This document shows, piece by piece, positions 12,663 through 24,546 of a stretch of 64,000 nt of DNA. Within the stretch, counting starts at the first letter, position 1. Each line of letters begins with the position of its first letter. This stretch comes from Brachynemurus nebulosus (Eukaryota > Arthropoda > Insecta > Neuroptera > Myrmeleontidae). Location of the stretch: contig JAPWDM010000005.1 in assembly GCA_035578155.1 (NCBI GenBank), forward strand, positions 19,776,877 through 19,840,876, given 5' to 3'. The position numbers and the translations under genes were made by a program. Under the pieces are notes generated by a model. That model was given only the letters and a program-made list of their open reading frames with translations. It had not been told where the DNA came from and made no database searches.

Positions 12663-14430
12663 TATACGAGGGATTGAGTAGAATCCTTTAAACGTTGTTA
12701 CGCGTAATTGTTGTATCTTAAGGTACATGACATTCGTGTGACACAGATTCGACAGATCTGTGAATCAGGAAACAAAAAACAACTTGTTTTTGTATTTGTA
12801 TTCCGTAAAAATTAATATATTATCGTAATTAAAACTGTTTTTTATGATTAAACAATCGATGACTAGCGCGTGTCGTCAAGACCGAAAATTATTACATATT
12901 TCAAATTTTTATATTACATAATTTTCGTGACAAACGAACAGCCGGATACGAAAGTGACCTTACAAAACTTCTGTTTTTCCTTTGAAGGTACACAACCTTA
13001 AAACATATTTTGGAAAGTACAAGGACGCCGACAGTCGGGGACGGGGCGTTAAAATATGTTAAAACGTTAAAATATATAAGTTTAGTAGTAAAGTATATTT
13101 TAGCAACATGACAAAGTTTTACAGCATGGTCGAAATTGAAACTTTTTCAGCGACATACAAATCGCTATTCGTCATTCAAAATATTAAAAATACTACTAAC
13201 CCTCAGTTCTCCTCCTAACCCACTCCCCCCTCCCCAAAATTATCATATGGGCGCCCTTGGGAAAGTAATCCAATGAATCAGTCGGCTTCTACAATTCATA
13301 ATTTGATGGAATTTGACGGTAGTAGATAATTTTCTTTGTGAATTTGTAAAGTCTCTGCTTTATGTTGATAAATCAGCAACACAATCGACACTTTGGAAGA
13401 CAGTACCTATAACAAAAATTCCGTTCATACAATAATAAATGTCATAAGTCAGTTTTCAAATTAAAAATAATCTGCCTCCAAATTAATTCGTACGTTTTTT
13501 ACTACATTTTAAAGTTTTACCATGTTAAAAAAGCAGCCTATATTTAATGTAAATTTTAGAAATACACATTCATTATTACACATTACCATTTCAAAATATA
13601 ATTTGTACAGGCTTGTCCAGAAATTTGTAAATGGTTTCATATTTAAACAAATATATGCCGTTATTGTTAGTGGAATGTACTCAAACTTTTTGAACCGTAC
13701 CGTCACTGTATATTTATATGTTAAAATGTTTGCTTAACATTTTTAAATAAAAACCAAACTATTAAAATTCCAAAAAATTTATGATAAAATATGTAACGAA
13801 CACAGTTGAACATACATCATAAATTATAATTTTAATAATTTTTTATGATTTCCACAATAAATCATTCAAATTTGGATTATATACATCAAATAGAAAAATG
13901 GAAACTATAGATAAAACTAAAAATAGTGTAATTACAATTTTTTTGAGTAGAGTTCAATGTTTGCCTAACAACTATTTAATTATTATGAAATATGCATTTT
14001 TGTTTGAATATGTAAATATAGGCATATGTACGTACATACATAATTGTGTATATTTGTCTTTAGGGTCAATTCTAAACAAAAATTTCAAAAAAAAGCAAAA
14101 GTTTTTGTTGTTCTCAGAATTGTGATTGAATTTTAATTTTTTTTTTATTGTCCAATTATTAACTATTATTTATTAAAAATAGCTAACAGTTATCGTATTA
14201 TTAAGTTTCAGTATAAAAAAGCAAAATTAAAATAGTGTTTTAGTATACGTGGTATACGTGGCAACGACATTAAGTTGAAGATCTCGAAAACTGCAACGTT
14301 AGTGTTAGTATATTTTTCGTTTACAAAATAAATACAAGAATATCATTCGTAAGTTAGTTAGAATGTTTATAAACTTAAAAATTCTTAATCTATCATTGCA
14401 AAACCTTTTTTTTTAAAGAAAGTGGTTTAA
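12663..14430. other. Non-coding stretch with a solo Tc1-like end
   Basis: At 13660-13708 the sequence read inwards from the right is CAGTGACGGTACGGTTCAAA, followed by TA. This is a plausible Tc1-like terminus with no left partner found within about 1.5 kb. The small open frames here overlap each other on both strands and look like chance. Confidence 0.35.
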
Positions 14431-15231
14431 GGCTGAAAGAATTCTATTTAAAAAAGAACTGCTCTTAAACATTTTGCTAATGCTTAAGAAAGTGTCAATA
14501 TTTATTTATCTGAGTTAATTTGTAGACCAAGTGGTCGGATAAGGACATTTCATATTACACGATCAAACCTTATTTCAGCAACGGGTGGAAATGATTCCAG
14601 GCTACAAGAATTCTATTTAAAATTAAAGAATTGGATTTAAACATTTCGTTAATGCTTAAGAAAGTGTCAATATTTATCAGAATTACATTGTAGACCAAGT
14701 GGTCGGAAAACGACATTTCATATTACACGACCTACTGTTATTATATTATATCCCAGAGTACAGAAATACAGCAACTATCTCTTTTCTGTAATCACGAGTG
14801 TGTCTTCCTGTGCGCATTAGGCTTCTTAGTTGTCAGTTTCTCAGTAGCAGTCGATGATTGTAGATCAACCACACGATAATGGACTTGATTGTTGTTGGTA
14901 TTGTTACATCCCCTAGTACATGCGTGTGGTGTCATAGCTATGTATGCAATAGCTGAGCCACGTGACCGCCACTACCATCTTCGTTACTCACACAAATACA
15001 CAAAATCACACTAATACAATGTAAACCCAGTGCACGTATACAACATATTGTCTATCTCTTACATGTTACACTGGTTCCAGTAGCGTAGAGATAGATATGT
15101 TGTCTGTATTACTCTATATATTATATTGATGGCGGAAATGATTCGAGGCTAAAAAAAATTCTATTTGCAATTAAAGAACTACATTGGAACATTTCTTTAG
15201 TGCTTAAGAAAGTGGCGATATTTATTTGAAT
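14431..15231 (+). repeat. Partial tandem repeat, three diverged copies
   Basis: A unit of about 169 bp starts near ggct..aagaattctattt and contains atgcttaagaaagtgtcaat and ttgtagaccaagtggtcgg. It occurs at 14431-14583 and 14584-14730. A third partial copy lies at 15135-15231 after 400 bp of unrelated sequence (14731-15134) in which I see no gene. Confidence 0.6.
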
Positions 15232-15962
15232 TTCATGGAATAAATGTAATTTAGAAAACTGATAATCTTCATATATTATGTGCTCCTGTATATGACCAGT
15301 CCGCACAAAATTATCTGAGATTTTACCAGGCTGTGATTGAAAAACGGTCGAGAAACGTTGGGCCGGGTAATACCTTAATTGGTATTAAATTAAAATCCGT
15401 GGATACTGAATTTTTTTGCAATGTTATTTAAACTCAAACTAACCGTTCCCGGCGCTTCCATCATTTACAATATTAAAGTCAATATTATAATTTTATAAAA
15501 TTGTGAACTGAATTTTGATCGAAACTATACCACTTAGAAGATAATAATTTGTTTTATTGTGAAACAGAATGTCCCGTTAACATTCCACACGCTCGACAAG
15601 AATGTAAGAATGTTAAAATATTGTATCAATTGAAACTGAATCACATTGTTGTCTTAAATGGTATCAAAAAATATTTTGTTTTAGTTAATTTATTCTCACG
15701 TGGACATTATCTTAGTCTTTATTTACAACGGTGTTTCAACTCAAAAAAACCCCTCTTGTAATCATGGCAATGAAATCATATATCAAAATTGGAAATTTTT
15801 ATGGACAAATAAAAATAAATTTAATTCTATACATTTATAGTTTTTAATTTCACTTTTCAAAAAGACATAAATTTTTATTGCTTCAAACTAATCCCATAAA
15901 GCTGAAATAGTTTACTTCTTATTATTCATATTGTATTTTAAATTTTTATTTTTATTATAAGG
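15232..15962. other. AT-rich stretch, nothing recognised
   Basis: The short open frame at 15549-15761 has no recognisable domain, no splice support and no repeat match within the window. Confidence 0.35.
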
Positions 15963-15964
15963 TA

Positions 15965-16870
15965 TTGTCGGGTAATAAGGCCCACCTAAAAAGAAAACTC
16001 CATAAAAAATGAAGGAAAGTAAATTTAAACCAATGGTTTGCAAAAACAAAAACTATATTCCCTTGGTATAAAATACATATTAAAAAAAAAAACAATACAA
16101 AACTAAAAATATTATCTAAAAACAGCATTTATTCTAACATGTTAATGTGGGCCTTATTTTTTGTTATGCATATAATAAGGCCCGCAATATAAATGTAATT
16201 TTAATTTTCACATTCTGAGCAAATAAAAGAATCTGCATCATCTGCGATGAAGCCAACACATTCCTCGTGTATCCAGTTACTACTGATTATACAACGATGC
16301 ATATCTGCAATAAAATCCTTTTGGCAGACTTTACAAAACTATTTTTCTTCACTACAAGATATTCCTCGATCAGAAGAAGTAGAGGGAAGTGGATCGTCTA
16401 GTTTCTTGTTTTTGGAAACTTCCGTTTCATTTCAAATTAATCATTTGGTAATTTCGATTGTTTTATAATTTAAAGATGTCTTGCGAATTAGTTTATTTTG
16501 CTTCATCTTTACACCCACTGCAAAACATATGGGCCTTATTACCTGCTTTGACATTGAAGTACATTATAGGTTAGAAAAAATTATGGTGCTGAAAGAATTT
16601 AACGTATTTTGTAGAAAAGCAGTAAGATGCTTTCATACACAAATAAATGTTTTAAACTGTTATAGTAAACCGTAAAACCTTATAAAAGTGGACAATTTTA
16701 TCACAGTGGACAAAACTGCGCAGTCTTTATTAGTTTTTAGTACTAACTTACTGTCAATAACTAGATGACATTTTTTAGAGCTTAATTCTGTTAGGCTTCT
16801 ATTTAGAGCTTAATTCTATTAGGAAATCTTATAAGGGCCTTATTGTCTGCTGGGCCTTATTACCCGACAG
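15965..16870 (-). mobile_element. Pogo-like DNA transposon remnant, TA-flanked
   Basis: The termini TTGTCGGGTAATAAGGCCC and (inverted) CTGTCGGGTAATAAGGCCC are flanked by TA (15963-15964, 16871-16872). The 906-bp element holds internal copies of the ggccttatt motif (near 16148, 16178 and 16520). It also has a short direct duplication of tttagagcttaattct.ttagg (about 16773-16822). Its minus strand carries a C-terminal zinc-finger fragment of the type found in pogo/jerky-like transposases (separate entry). It is internally deleted and cannot be autonomous. Confidence 0.7.
16201..16412 (-). pseudogene. C-terminal PHD-like finger of a pogo-type transposase
   Basis: On the minus strand a frame ending at TAA (16201-16203) contains FCKVCQKDF, then WIHEECVG, then FICSECEN. 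This is a C-x2-C ... H-x2-C ... C-x2-C pattern. Many insect pogo/jerky-like DDE transposases end in such a PHD-like finger. An in-frame TAG interrupts it just before the first cysteine (16339-16341), and no DDE domain remains upstream. It is a dead fragment. The zinc-finger call is solid and the pogo assignment is inferred from the TA target site and the family habit. Confidence 0.55.
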
Positions 16871-16872
16871 TA

Positions 16873-17404
16873 CCGTATTATTTCAATTTATTGTTTTAGA
16901 TTAATTAAAAAATACATACATAGTTATATGAATTTAAAATAAATGAAAACAGATGAATCAGAAAATAGTTTTTAGATATATATTAATTGTTTTTAGTAGA
17001 AAACAATACTTCAATTGTTTTTATTATTTTCTGTTTCAACGCTCATTTGTTTTGAATATATGTACCACCCAATCTGGTGGCACAACTGCAGAACTACTGT
17101 TACGGCTAGTTACGACTAGTTACGAATATATCTCTATGTATAATTGAAATTCTTCAAGTTGTATTACTGTGTTTAGAAACAAAATTAATAAAAAATATAT
17201 TCATGTATATACGATCGGGACGCTTGGAATAATTACACAGAGCTGCCGTACTGCGCGCTATGACTGGCCATAACAGCTAGGTTGATAACATGTTTACTGT
17301 TTTATAGCTTAAATTGATTAAATTGGTTTTTGATTCACTAGAAGTTTATTGTTTCGAACAGTTACGAAGGACCACAAATTTACAAAAAGTATGTTATGGT
17401 AGTG
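16873..17404. other. AT-rich stretch, nothing recognised
   Basis: There is only a short in-place duplication (ggctagttac/gactagttac, about 17103-17124). Confidence 0.35.
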
Positions 17405-18057
17405 GTTTGTGAATTATTGTTCTATGTGAACTAGTTTTTGGAAAAAACTATTTTTTATAAATTTTTATAAGTTTTTTACCAAAATTTTCTCAAGTTCAAA
17501 AGATTTGGGATTTTTTTACACCATTAGAACGAGGAGGAAAAATCACATAAAAATGTTCTGGTTAAGCAGGATGCTGCGACAGGGGTATTATTAGAAGTGT
17601 GCCATTTTGTCCTTAAAATTTTTACAGCATCTCCACTTTGAACCTTCATAGCCATACTCACTTTGAACCTTCGAGAATATTTGAATATTCTTACACATAT
17701 TCACTCTAAACTTAAAATACCCCTGTCGCAGCATCCTGCATAACATAGCGAATTTCCGTTTATAAAAATTAGTTTTTCTCGGAAACTAGTTGACATAGAA
17801 TAATAGTTTAAAGAGCTTTTTATGTAACTTTTTCTCCTCTTTTAAATGGTGTAAAAAAATTTGGCAAAAATTTTTGAATAAGTGGAAATTTTGGCAAAAA
17901 ACTAATTTTTTGCAAGAACAAAAACCATGTTCCTGGCATCCGACGTGTCTGGCTGAAGAACTCATCCAAGATTTTTGGACTTCCAACGTTGTCACCAAAT
18001 TTCGTAACCCTAGGACGTTTCGTTCGAGAGTTATCGTGCTGATACATAAATACATAA

Positions 18058-18129
<72 letters not shown>

Positions 18130-18262
18130 TTTAGTGAATATTATTTTCGGTTTCTAGGGACCTCAAAACAAATTTCTGCCATAGTCCCGGGCTCAAGTCG
18201 CGTCATGAGACCTACTGTAATAGCTGAATTTCCATTCTGGAAATTCGCTAAAAAGACTCAAC
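17405..18262. repeat. Interspersed repeat in inverted arrangement, with (TA)n tract
   Basis: Copies on opposite strands meet around 17645: cagga-tgctgcgacagggg (about 17566-17587) is inverted at 17722-17743. Both arms carry ggtgtaaaaaa next to tctcctc and an actagttnacatagaa block. The right arm continues through gcatccgacgtgtctggc and ttcgttcgagagttatcgtgc into a (TA)n tract and then attctggaaattcgctaaaaag. Related plus-strand copies are at 24213-24546 and 39510-39695. The class is unknown and no coding remnant is visible. Confidence 0.65.
18070..18126. repeat. (TA)n microsatellite
   Basis: Near-perfect TA dinucleotide run inside the repeat above, at the place where the related copy at 39595-39610 has no such tract. 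It therefore expanded within the element. Confidence 0.9.
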
Positions 18263-19449
18263 GTATCGGGGGATACATAAACACTGGGACAATGGAATTT
18301 GTCTTTCAATGCCCAACAATTCTGTGCCAGTGGTTCATGTTCGCTCGGAATTTTTGATTCTTGTTAGAATTGAATCAATACATATTTTTCTGAACTGTTT
18401 TAAGAGGTTCATACTAGAAATTTGAAGTATTAATCATCAACTTACCATTGATGAAGCGGACTTTTTTTCGGTTTACAAATTTATTATTATGTAAATATGC
18501 AATATATTATGTAATATTTACGTATTATACATAAATAGTTATGTATGTTTAGCTTGGTGATTAAAAAGAATTTTATGGCGGTTCCTGTTTTTCCATCAAA
18601 GAAATCTTTCGAAATAAACATTAAAAACTGAAAAAAAACGCGCCTTGTATATTTTATTATCCCGGTGACAAATTACAGTACCATCCGTAATTTACTGCGC
18701 GTAAGTTTACTACAAAACTGAAAACTATCACTTGTAATATTTTTAAAAAAATATGGATTAAATTAGCTGACTTGAATTAAAAAATTTATCAGTGACCGAA
18801 ATTAATTATTGCAGATACAAAAAAAAAATTAATAAATAAGTATAATTCCGTACTACTTTTAAACGATTACACTGATATTTACAACTCTTATTTTATTTTT
18901 TGTATTATAATTTATTCATAATATTAATTAAACGTGTCTTATGTCTCGTGTGTCACAGAATCTTTAAAATAAAAGTGATATTTTATGTCAAGTGTTTGAT
19001 TATATCAAAAAAGAAAAACAATTATATTTAACTTAACTGCGACACCACGCTGTACCACGTCAACAATTCCATATAAAGTGTATTAGTTGTCAAAACAGTG
19101 TCATCATGTTAAAAAATCTATATGTATAGCATAAATTGAGACGTTACTGCACATTTTTAATTCTCAAGTATGTGTGAGTAGCATATGAAAATGTGTGGAA
19201 AAAGAACAGCAGCGTTTGTATTAAAAAACCGCAAACCGCACATCGCAAACATTGCGTACACATATGCATACACGCGTAAATAAACATATAATATCTGTGC
19301 GTGCGTATGTTGCACATAACTGTGCGTTTACGTTAGCATATTATTTATGTTCAAGTATATTTATGTTAATGTAAAAATTATATATATACAAGTTGCAAAA
19401 CTTGTTTATAGAATTTTTAAATCTTCCGACCCGAAAAAAATATATAAAT
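18263..19449. other. AT-rich non-coding stretch
   Basis: No gene or bounded repeat was recognised. There are scattered short atgtgcgt/tgcgtacaca motifs around 19240-19340. Confidence 0.35.
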
Positions 19450-20607
19450 CGTCGGTTTGGTGCGAAAACTCATTAAGTAATATTTTTAAGTTTCAGAGAT
19501 AAATGGAAATGAAAAATTGTTAATTATGTGTGCTTGTCCAAAATGTTTAAGCAACAGATGTGTTTTGTTTAAGTTGTTAAAACCGCTAGAGATATAAGAA
19601 AATCAAAATTTTAAATGAGATTTAGTAAAAAAATTTTCAAAGGTGTCTCATAAACTTTGTTTTTCATACTTAATGAATTTTTGCACATAATAAAAATACT
19701 GCAACTGAATATATAATGACATTTTATTTAAATGAAAATCACTTACAAGTTAACAAAAAAATGTAACTCTAGTTATTGATCTGAATATAACATTATAAAA
19801 AATTTTTGTAAAATAAACGTTTTAGCATTTTATATAAGCAAACTCAGCATTACAAAAATATTAGAGGCACTACTTTTTTTATAGACCAGAATTACAAGAG
19901 CTAATCTTCAACTTCGCCATCAGTACTATCCTATACTGTAGGATTAACGTGGACACTTTGCTCTCGGTTTGTAATAATTTATCCATTTAGGAACATTCAA
20001 TTTTTATCTTCCAAATTAACAGTATCACTGTTAAAACTATGCTTTAACAATTCAAAAATAGTTAAACTGTATGAATATAACAAAGTAAACCAAACACATC
20101 AGTTTATTACTTAACACTATTTATATACCTAGAATAACAAAACTTTAAATAAAATAATATGAGAAAACAAAATTATAAAAAAACAAGTTCTAACTTGTTT
20201 GTTATTTTGCCTGGAAAATGGCCTAATGAATTTTATACATAGAACACTAGAAGCCAACTAATATCAAAAAAGTGTAATTCGCTTGGAGTCATTTGTAGGC
20301 CTGTCACAGCTTAAGTCATGTAGTCAGTCGCTGTCCGTCACCGAACGCATAGTGCATTATATTACATTGTTAGACATTGTTAGTTGAACAGCACACATTT
20401 CACTCTCTAGTAATACGTGTGTTGTTGTAGTATGTGTAAATACGCACACAGACGCAACCATTAAACCAATACCACTGCAAACAGTGTGTATCCAAACCAA
20501 CAGAGTGGGGAGATTTACGTCACAAACTCATTACAAGTGGAACAGAGACAATATAAAAAACTCATTTTTAAAAAATTTACTTCATGAGTTTTCGCACCAA
20601 ATCGACG
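19450..20607. mobile_element. 1.16-kb TIR element (CGTCGRTTTGGTGCGAAAAC termini)
   Basis: The outer 31 bp at each end are inverted copies with two mismatches (CGTCGRTTTGGTGCGAAAAC, then TCATKAAGTAA). The flanking octamers atataaat and aaataaat differ at one base, which would suit an 8-bp target duplication (hAT-like). The region is so AT-rich that this is weak. No transposase remnant was found. It includes the dispersed repeat at 20240-20523. Confidence 0.55.
20240..20523 (+). repeat. Dispersed repeat, copy 1 (partner at 47898)
   Basis: About 284 bp starting tagaacactagaagc and ending gatttacgtcac are clearly related to 47898-48202, with shared blocks such as actaatatcaaaaaagtgta and taatacgtgt. 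I see no RNA polymerase III box that would make it a clear SINE. Confidence 0.6.
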
Positions 20608-21150
20608 AAATAAATGAGAGAGAATTTGAAAAAGAAAAAAAGATGTATCTTTAACATCTGTCGGATGCGTGTTATGTGTAAACACGATGAATTTTTGTTA
20701 TGCAGATGCGTTTTAAACTTGTAAGCATGCATGCTAACACGCTAATTCTGATTGCGTTTGTGTATTTCAATCAAATATTAATTTGTTTTTCGGTAAAGTT
20801 CAAACAGGCCAAAATATCTTTTTTTGGGAAATCAACATGCTTGGTTTATTTTTTTATTTAGTATATGCAACGTCCAAAAATTACGTATGCAACATTATTT
20901 TATTAACAGCAGTTTAACAAAGTTTAGGGCTGATTAAAAAACAGTGGCGTAGGTGTGTTAGTTGTAACAGAGGGTCAGTTCTAAATTTAGTATTATCAAC
21001 CTATTCTATGGGTTTAGTTAAAAATGTCTTCAGTGCATATCGTTTACTTCATCGACAAGTATTTCTCACCAAACGATCAAATAAGTTTTTGGTAAATTAA
21101 TTTTTTTTATCTTGGTTGTTTGGCAGTAAAAGGTTGAGCGGGTTTTAGCA
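20608..21150. other. AT-rich stretch with a hAT-like terminal motif
   Basis: CAGTGGCGTAGGTGTG at 20942 resembles a hAT left end, but I found no matching right end or target duplication. Confidence 0.3.
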
Positions 21151-21728
21151 CACACTACGTTGTCAGAAGTAATATATTTTTTATTTCATTTAAAATACAT
21201 TTTTTCCACAGGAATGAGATTTCCCACAGGATTGAGATGTTTTCCCAAGGTAAAAGGTCGCCTGTGTTCTTTTCCATCCCCTTTGTCAACAATATACGAA
21301 GTTTGAAACCAATAATCTGCTTTTTAATAGTCAACTGTCGAATTTTTAACAATTTTAAAATCACCGGCATACCATACCATATCAGTTTCCACATTTCTAA
21401 TTGTAAAAATGACGGACTCTACTTAAAGTTTCTTCCCCTGTTTCACTCCCCTAAGGGATGAATTTTTAAAAGTACTGAAGGTTTTGTTTTTCAAACCAGT
21501 AACCTAACACCAATTTCCATATTTCTAACTCACAAAAATACAGATTTCCATGAAAATTTTCATCCCCTGTTTTACCCCCTTAAAGGGTGAATTTCCAAAA
21601 ATCCCTTCTTAGTGTTCACCTACGTTACATAAAAAATCCCCGTTCACAATTTTACGTTTCTAAGCCCAGCGGTTTGGGCTGTGTGTTGATCGATCTGCTA
21701 GTTTTGATTTTTATATATATTATATAGG
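21151..21728 (+). repeat. 3' part of a widespread arthropod interspersed repeat
   Basis: The phrases ctaagggatgaatttttaaa (about 21441) and ttaaagggtgaatttccaaa (about 21580), both following cccctgttt, form an internal ~134-bp duplication. The end reads agcggtttgggctgtgtgtt gatcgatct followed by an AT-dinucleotide tail. From general knowledge, insect genomes contain many copies of a repeat with this end, whose opposite end contains acccgcggcttcgcccgcg as at 63884-64000. I cannot settle its class. Confidence 0.5.
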
Positions 21729-22029
21729 TATAGAATTTCTAATCATAAATCGTAAATACTAACAATTCTTGTAACCGATGCATAGTAAATCTTTTCAGGG
21801 CTACAGAAAAAAATAGCGCGCCTCGGGAATAAAGCATATTCTAAAAAACACTAAGTATATCTTCCTCCAAATAAATAATTTGCAAAATGAGTTTTAATTT
21901 TTGTGGTTTTCTTATATTATTGCTTTAATTTCACTGTATGTATTTTTGTTAGCTGTGATTTTTTTAATAAAAATTTCTACAAATTTTTTAAGACGAACAT
22001 ACATTTTTTCCTCAGTGTGGACAAGCAAA
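21729..22029. other. AT-rich spacer
   Basis: Nothing was recognised between the interspersed repeat and the foldback. Confidence 0.3.
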
Positions 22030-22042
22030 CAAAGGATCGATT

Positions 22043-22287
22043 ACAATAATAATATTTTTGTACCCCTTTCCCACAAAAAATTGTTTTTTTCTTCTTTTCT
22101 TCGTTTTTCTTACTAGACCGGTTTCGATCACAAAAGTGATCGAAACCGGTCTAGTAAGAAAAACGAAGAAAAGAAGAAAAAAACAATTTTTTGTGGGAAA
22201 GGGGTTACCGGTCTAGTAAGAAAAACGAAGAAAAGAAGAAAAAAACAATTTTTTGTGGGAAAGGGGTTCAAAAATATTATTATTGTA
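22043..22287. repeat. Foldback with one arm tandemly duplicated
   Basis: The left arm (22043-22133) runs into its exact complement from 22138. The inner stem gatcgaaaccggtctagtaa is almost loop-less. On the right arm the block accggtctagtaag ... ggaaaggggtt occurs twice, at 22145 and 22207 (period 62 bp). The left arm has it once. The sequence caaaggatcgatt occurs directly repeated just outside at 22030-22042 and at 22330-22342. No coding sequence is present, and the open frame here is a by-product of the repeat. Confidence 0.8.
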
Positions 22288-22342
22288 TAAAATAACCCAC
22301 AGTTTTCGCTCTTAATATTATAATCATTCAAAGGATCGATTG

Positions 22343-23600
22343 TCAAGAATGTTAATCTTTCCTTAAGCTTCACTTGCTTGCTAATTGCTTCACTATTTTT
22401 ATAACTAGAAATTTTATTTTATTTATTTATTTATTTTTGATCATTTAATAACTCACAAGGAAATTAAAGTAAAAACTAATTTTTCCATTCAATGTTCAGG
22501 AGATATTCAGGAGTTACAAGGTAAGAAATAAATTCATATGGTAATATTCATGAAACAGTAACTAACTGACCATTCAATTTCTTCTTACATCAACTGTACT
22601 TTTTTGCATATTTAAATGAGAGTAAACGATACAATAGAATAATCTAATCTGAATCATACAGTATCACGGGGGAATTTGTACATGCAATTCAAATAACGTA
22701 CATAAAAAGACAACAGGTGACAAGGGTGACAATGTCATCATATATGAAATGTATACCTAACTAATATAATAAGTGCATGTTTATTCCAATATTCATTTTC
22801 AGATGCATAGATATAGTTAAATATGTAAAAGATATGCATGATCTTCTATTGTAAATTGTTGCTTGACACTAACAACTAAAGTGAATTAATTAAAGTAAAG
22901 GAGGCTATCAGATTATAAAAGTTGATTCATTCAAAGTTGGTGCAATTTTTTCGAAGATTAAAAAATATTGTAATCAAACCAGTTTATTTCAAATTTTTTG
23001 AAGAAGTTCGTCTGTTTTTCTATACTGAACCATGTCCTTTGTTTTTCGCACGCTTACATTGGCTGATCCTGGTCCAGATGGTGACGGTTAATCGAAGTCT
23101 TACTGCATTTATATAAACCTATGTTTAAATGCGTTATACTTTTTAAAATATATATTATTATTTAATCCTTTGATGTTTAAAAACGGATGAGATACTTTTA
23201 TCTTTTTATTGAAAGCTTTTATTTAACTTGCTATGTTAGTATGTTGGTTTAGATCAAATCTTGGAATCAAAATTTAGACAGGTTTTAATTGAACTAGAGG
23301 TTTCAAATTTTGCATACGTGTATAACCTTGATGGCAATGCAATATTGTATAATTAGTTTTGTCCTAAATCGCCCCAAAGCAAAATTGTTGATTTTTAGTC
23401 CTGTGCAACTTTTTGACATTTCGAATTGTCAAATATTGTCCATTGACTTTACATTGCAATTTTTTGTTTCCATAGTTATGTTTGATTAGAGTAAATTAAC
23501 CGATTAAAATATAGGTAAAGAAATTGCTTCTTTAATTTTTTTTAAATTAATTGTAATCAGACTAAAAAGTAGAAAATAAATTAAAGTAAAAAAGTGCGTT
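22343..23600. other. AT-rich non-coding stretch
   Basis: A tttatttatttattta run lies at 22414-22435. No gene was recognised. The frame at 22922-23116 has no splice sites or domain that I can support. Confidence 0.35.
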
Positions 23601-23842
23601 TTAAGAAAAAGCTTTTATTTAAAAATGGGCTAAAAAAAATAAAATTACTTTTGAGTGAAGTTTGAAGCAACATGCAACATAATTTATAAAAGCTTGAGGT
23701 GTTTAATTAAGTTTGGTAACTACGGAAATAATTAATAATAACAATTCAAGCTTTTATAAATTATGTTGCATGTTGCTTCAAACTTCACTCAAAAGTAATT
23801 TTATTTTTTTTAGCCCATTTTTAAATAAAAGCTTTTTCTTAA
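23601..23842. repeat. Perfect 97-bp inverted repeat, 48-nt loop
   Basis: Arm 23601-23697 and arm 23746-23842 are exact reverse complements over all 97 bases as I read them (outer ttaagaaaaagcttttattt, inner aatttataaaagcttga). Weaker pairing continues about 15 nt outward. There is no transposase or recognised terminus. Perfect identity implies recent origin, gene conversion or constraint. A transcript would form a long RNA hairpin. Confidence 0.85.
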
Positions 23843-24212
23843 AAAACATTTTTTTACATTGATTTTTGTTTTGTTTTCAAGGACTTTGTTATCTTCTGGA
23901 ACTACTTTGACGGAAAGAATATTCTATAGTGTTCGAATATTAAAATCTACGATAGAATTTTATTAATGAAAAAAAGAATAATTACAAACTTTGGACAAGT
24001 CCAAGAACCAGCTCTAATGTTAGATAAACCGATTAGGGTGCAATATTTTCAATTAAAACTATCAGTTAATTTTAAATATATTTGAAAGTTTTAAATAGTT
24101 TGAAAGTAAGCTTTCCGTGAGGTCAGAATTTTCAAATTTTCTTCACAGATTCATGGGAACACAGTGGGAGCGCAGTGTAACTGAATAATATTGAAAGCTA
24201 CGTAGATTAAAG
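23843..24212. other. AT-rich spacer
   Basis: Nothing was recognised here. Confidence 0.3.
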
Positions 24213-24546
24213 TTTTCCTGTCGCAGCATTCTGCATAACATAGCGAATTTCCGTTTAAAAAATTACTTTTTCTCGGAAACTAGTTGACATAGAATAATAG
24301 TTTACAGATCTTTTTTGTGTGATTTTTTCTCCTCGTTTCAATGGTGTAAAAAAATGTCGCAGAAAATTTTGAATAAGAGGAAATTTTGGCAAAAAGCTAA
24401 TTGTTTTCACGAAAATTGCTAAAAAAACCATGTTTCGGACATCGGACGTATTTGGTTAACGAGCTCGTCCAACGGTTTGGGACTTCCGTGTCATGACAGT
24501 GGCTGTAATCGCTGAATTCCATTCTGGAAATTCGCTAAAAAGTAAT
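24213..24546 (+). repeat. Interspersed repeat, related to 17722-18262
   Basis: It begins ctgtcgcagcattctgcata and shares ctcggaaactagttgacata and the later aatggtgtaaaaaa, and attctggaaattcgctaaaa at its end. It lacks the (TA)n tract. Confidence 0.7.

Noticed and set aside
17874..18134. 86-codon frame ending in alternating Ile-Tyr
   Set aside because: It runs through a repeat into a (TA)n microsatellite. The tail is a translation of TA repeats.
22128..22373. 81-codon minus-strand frame
   Set aside because: It is created by the tandem-duplicated arm of the foldback. The repeated FPxKNCFF peptides reflect the DNA repeat.
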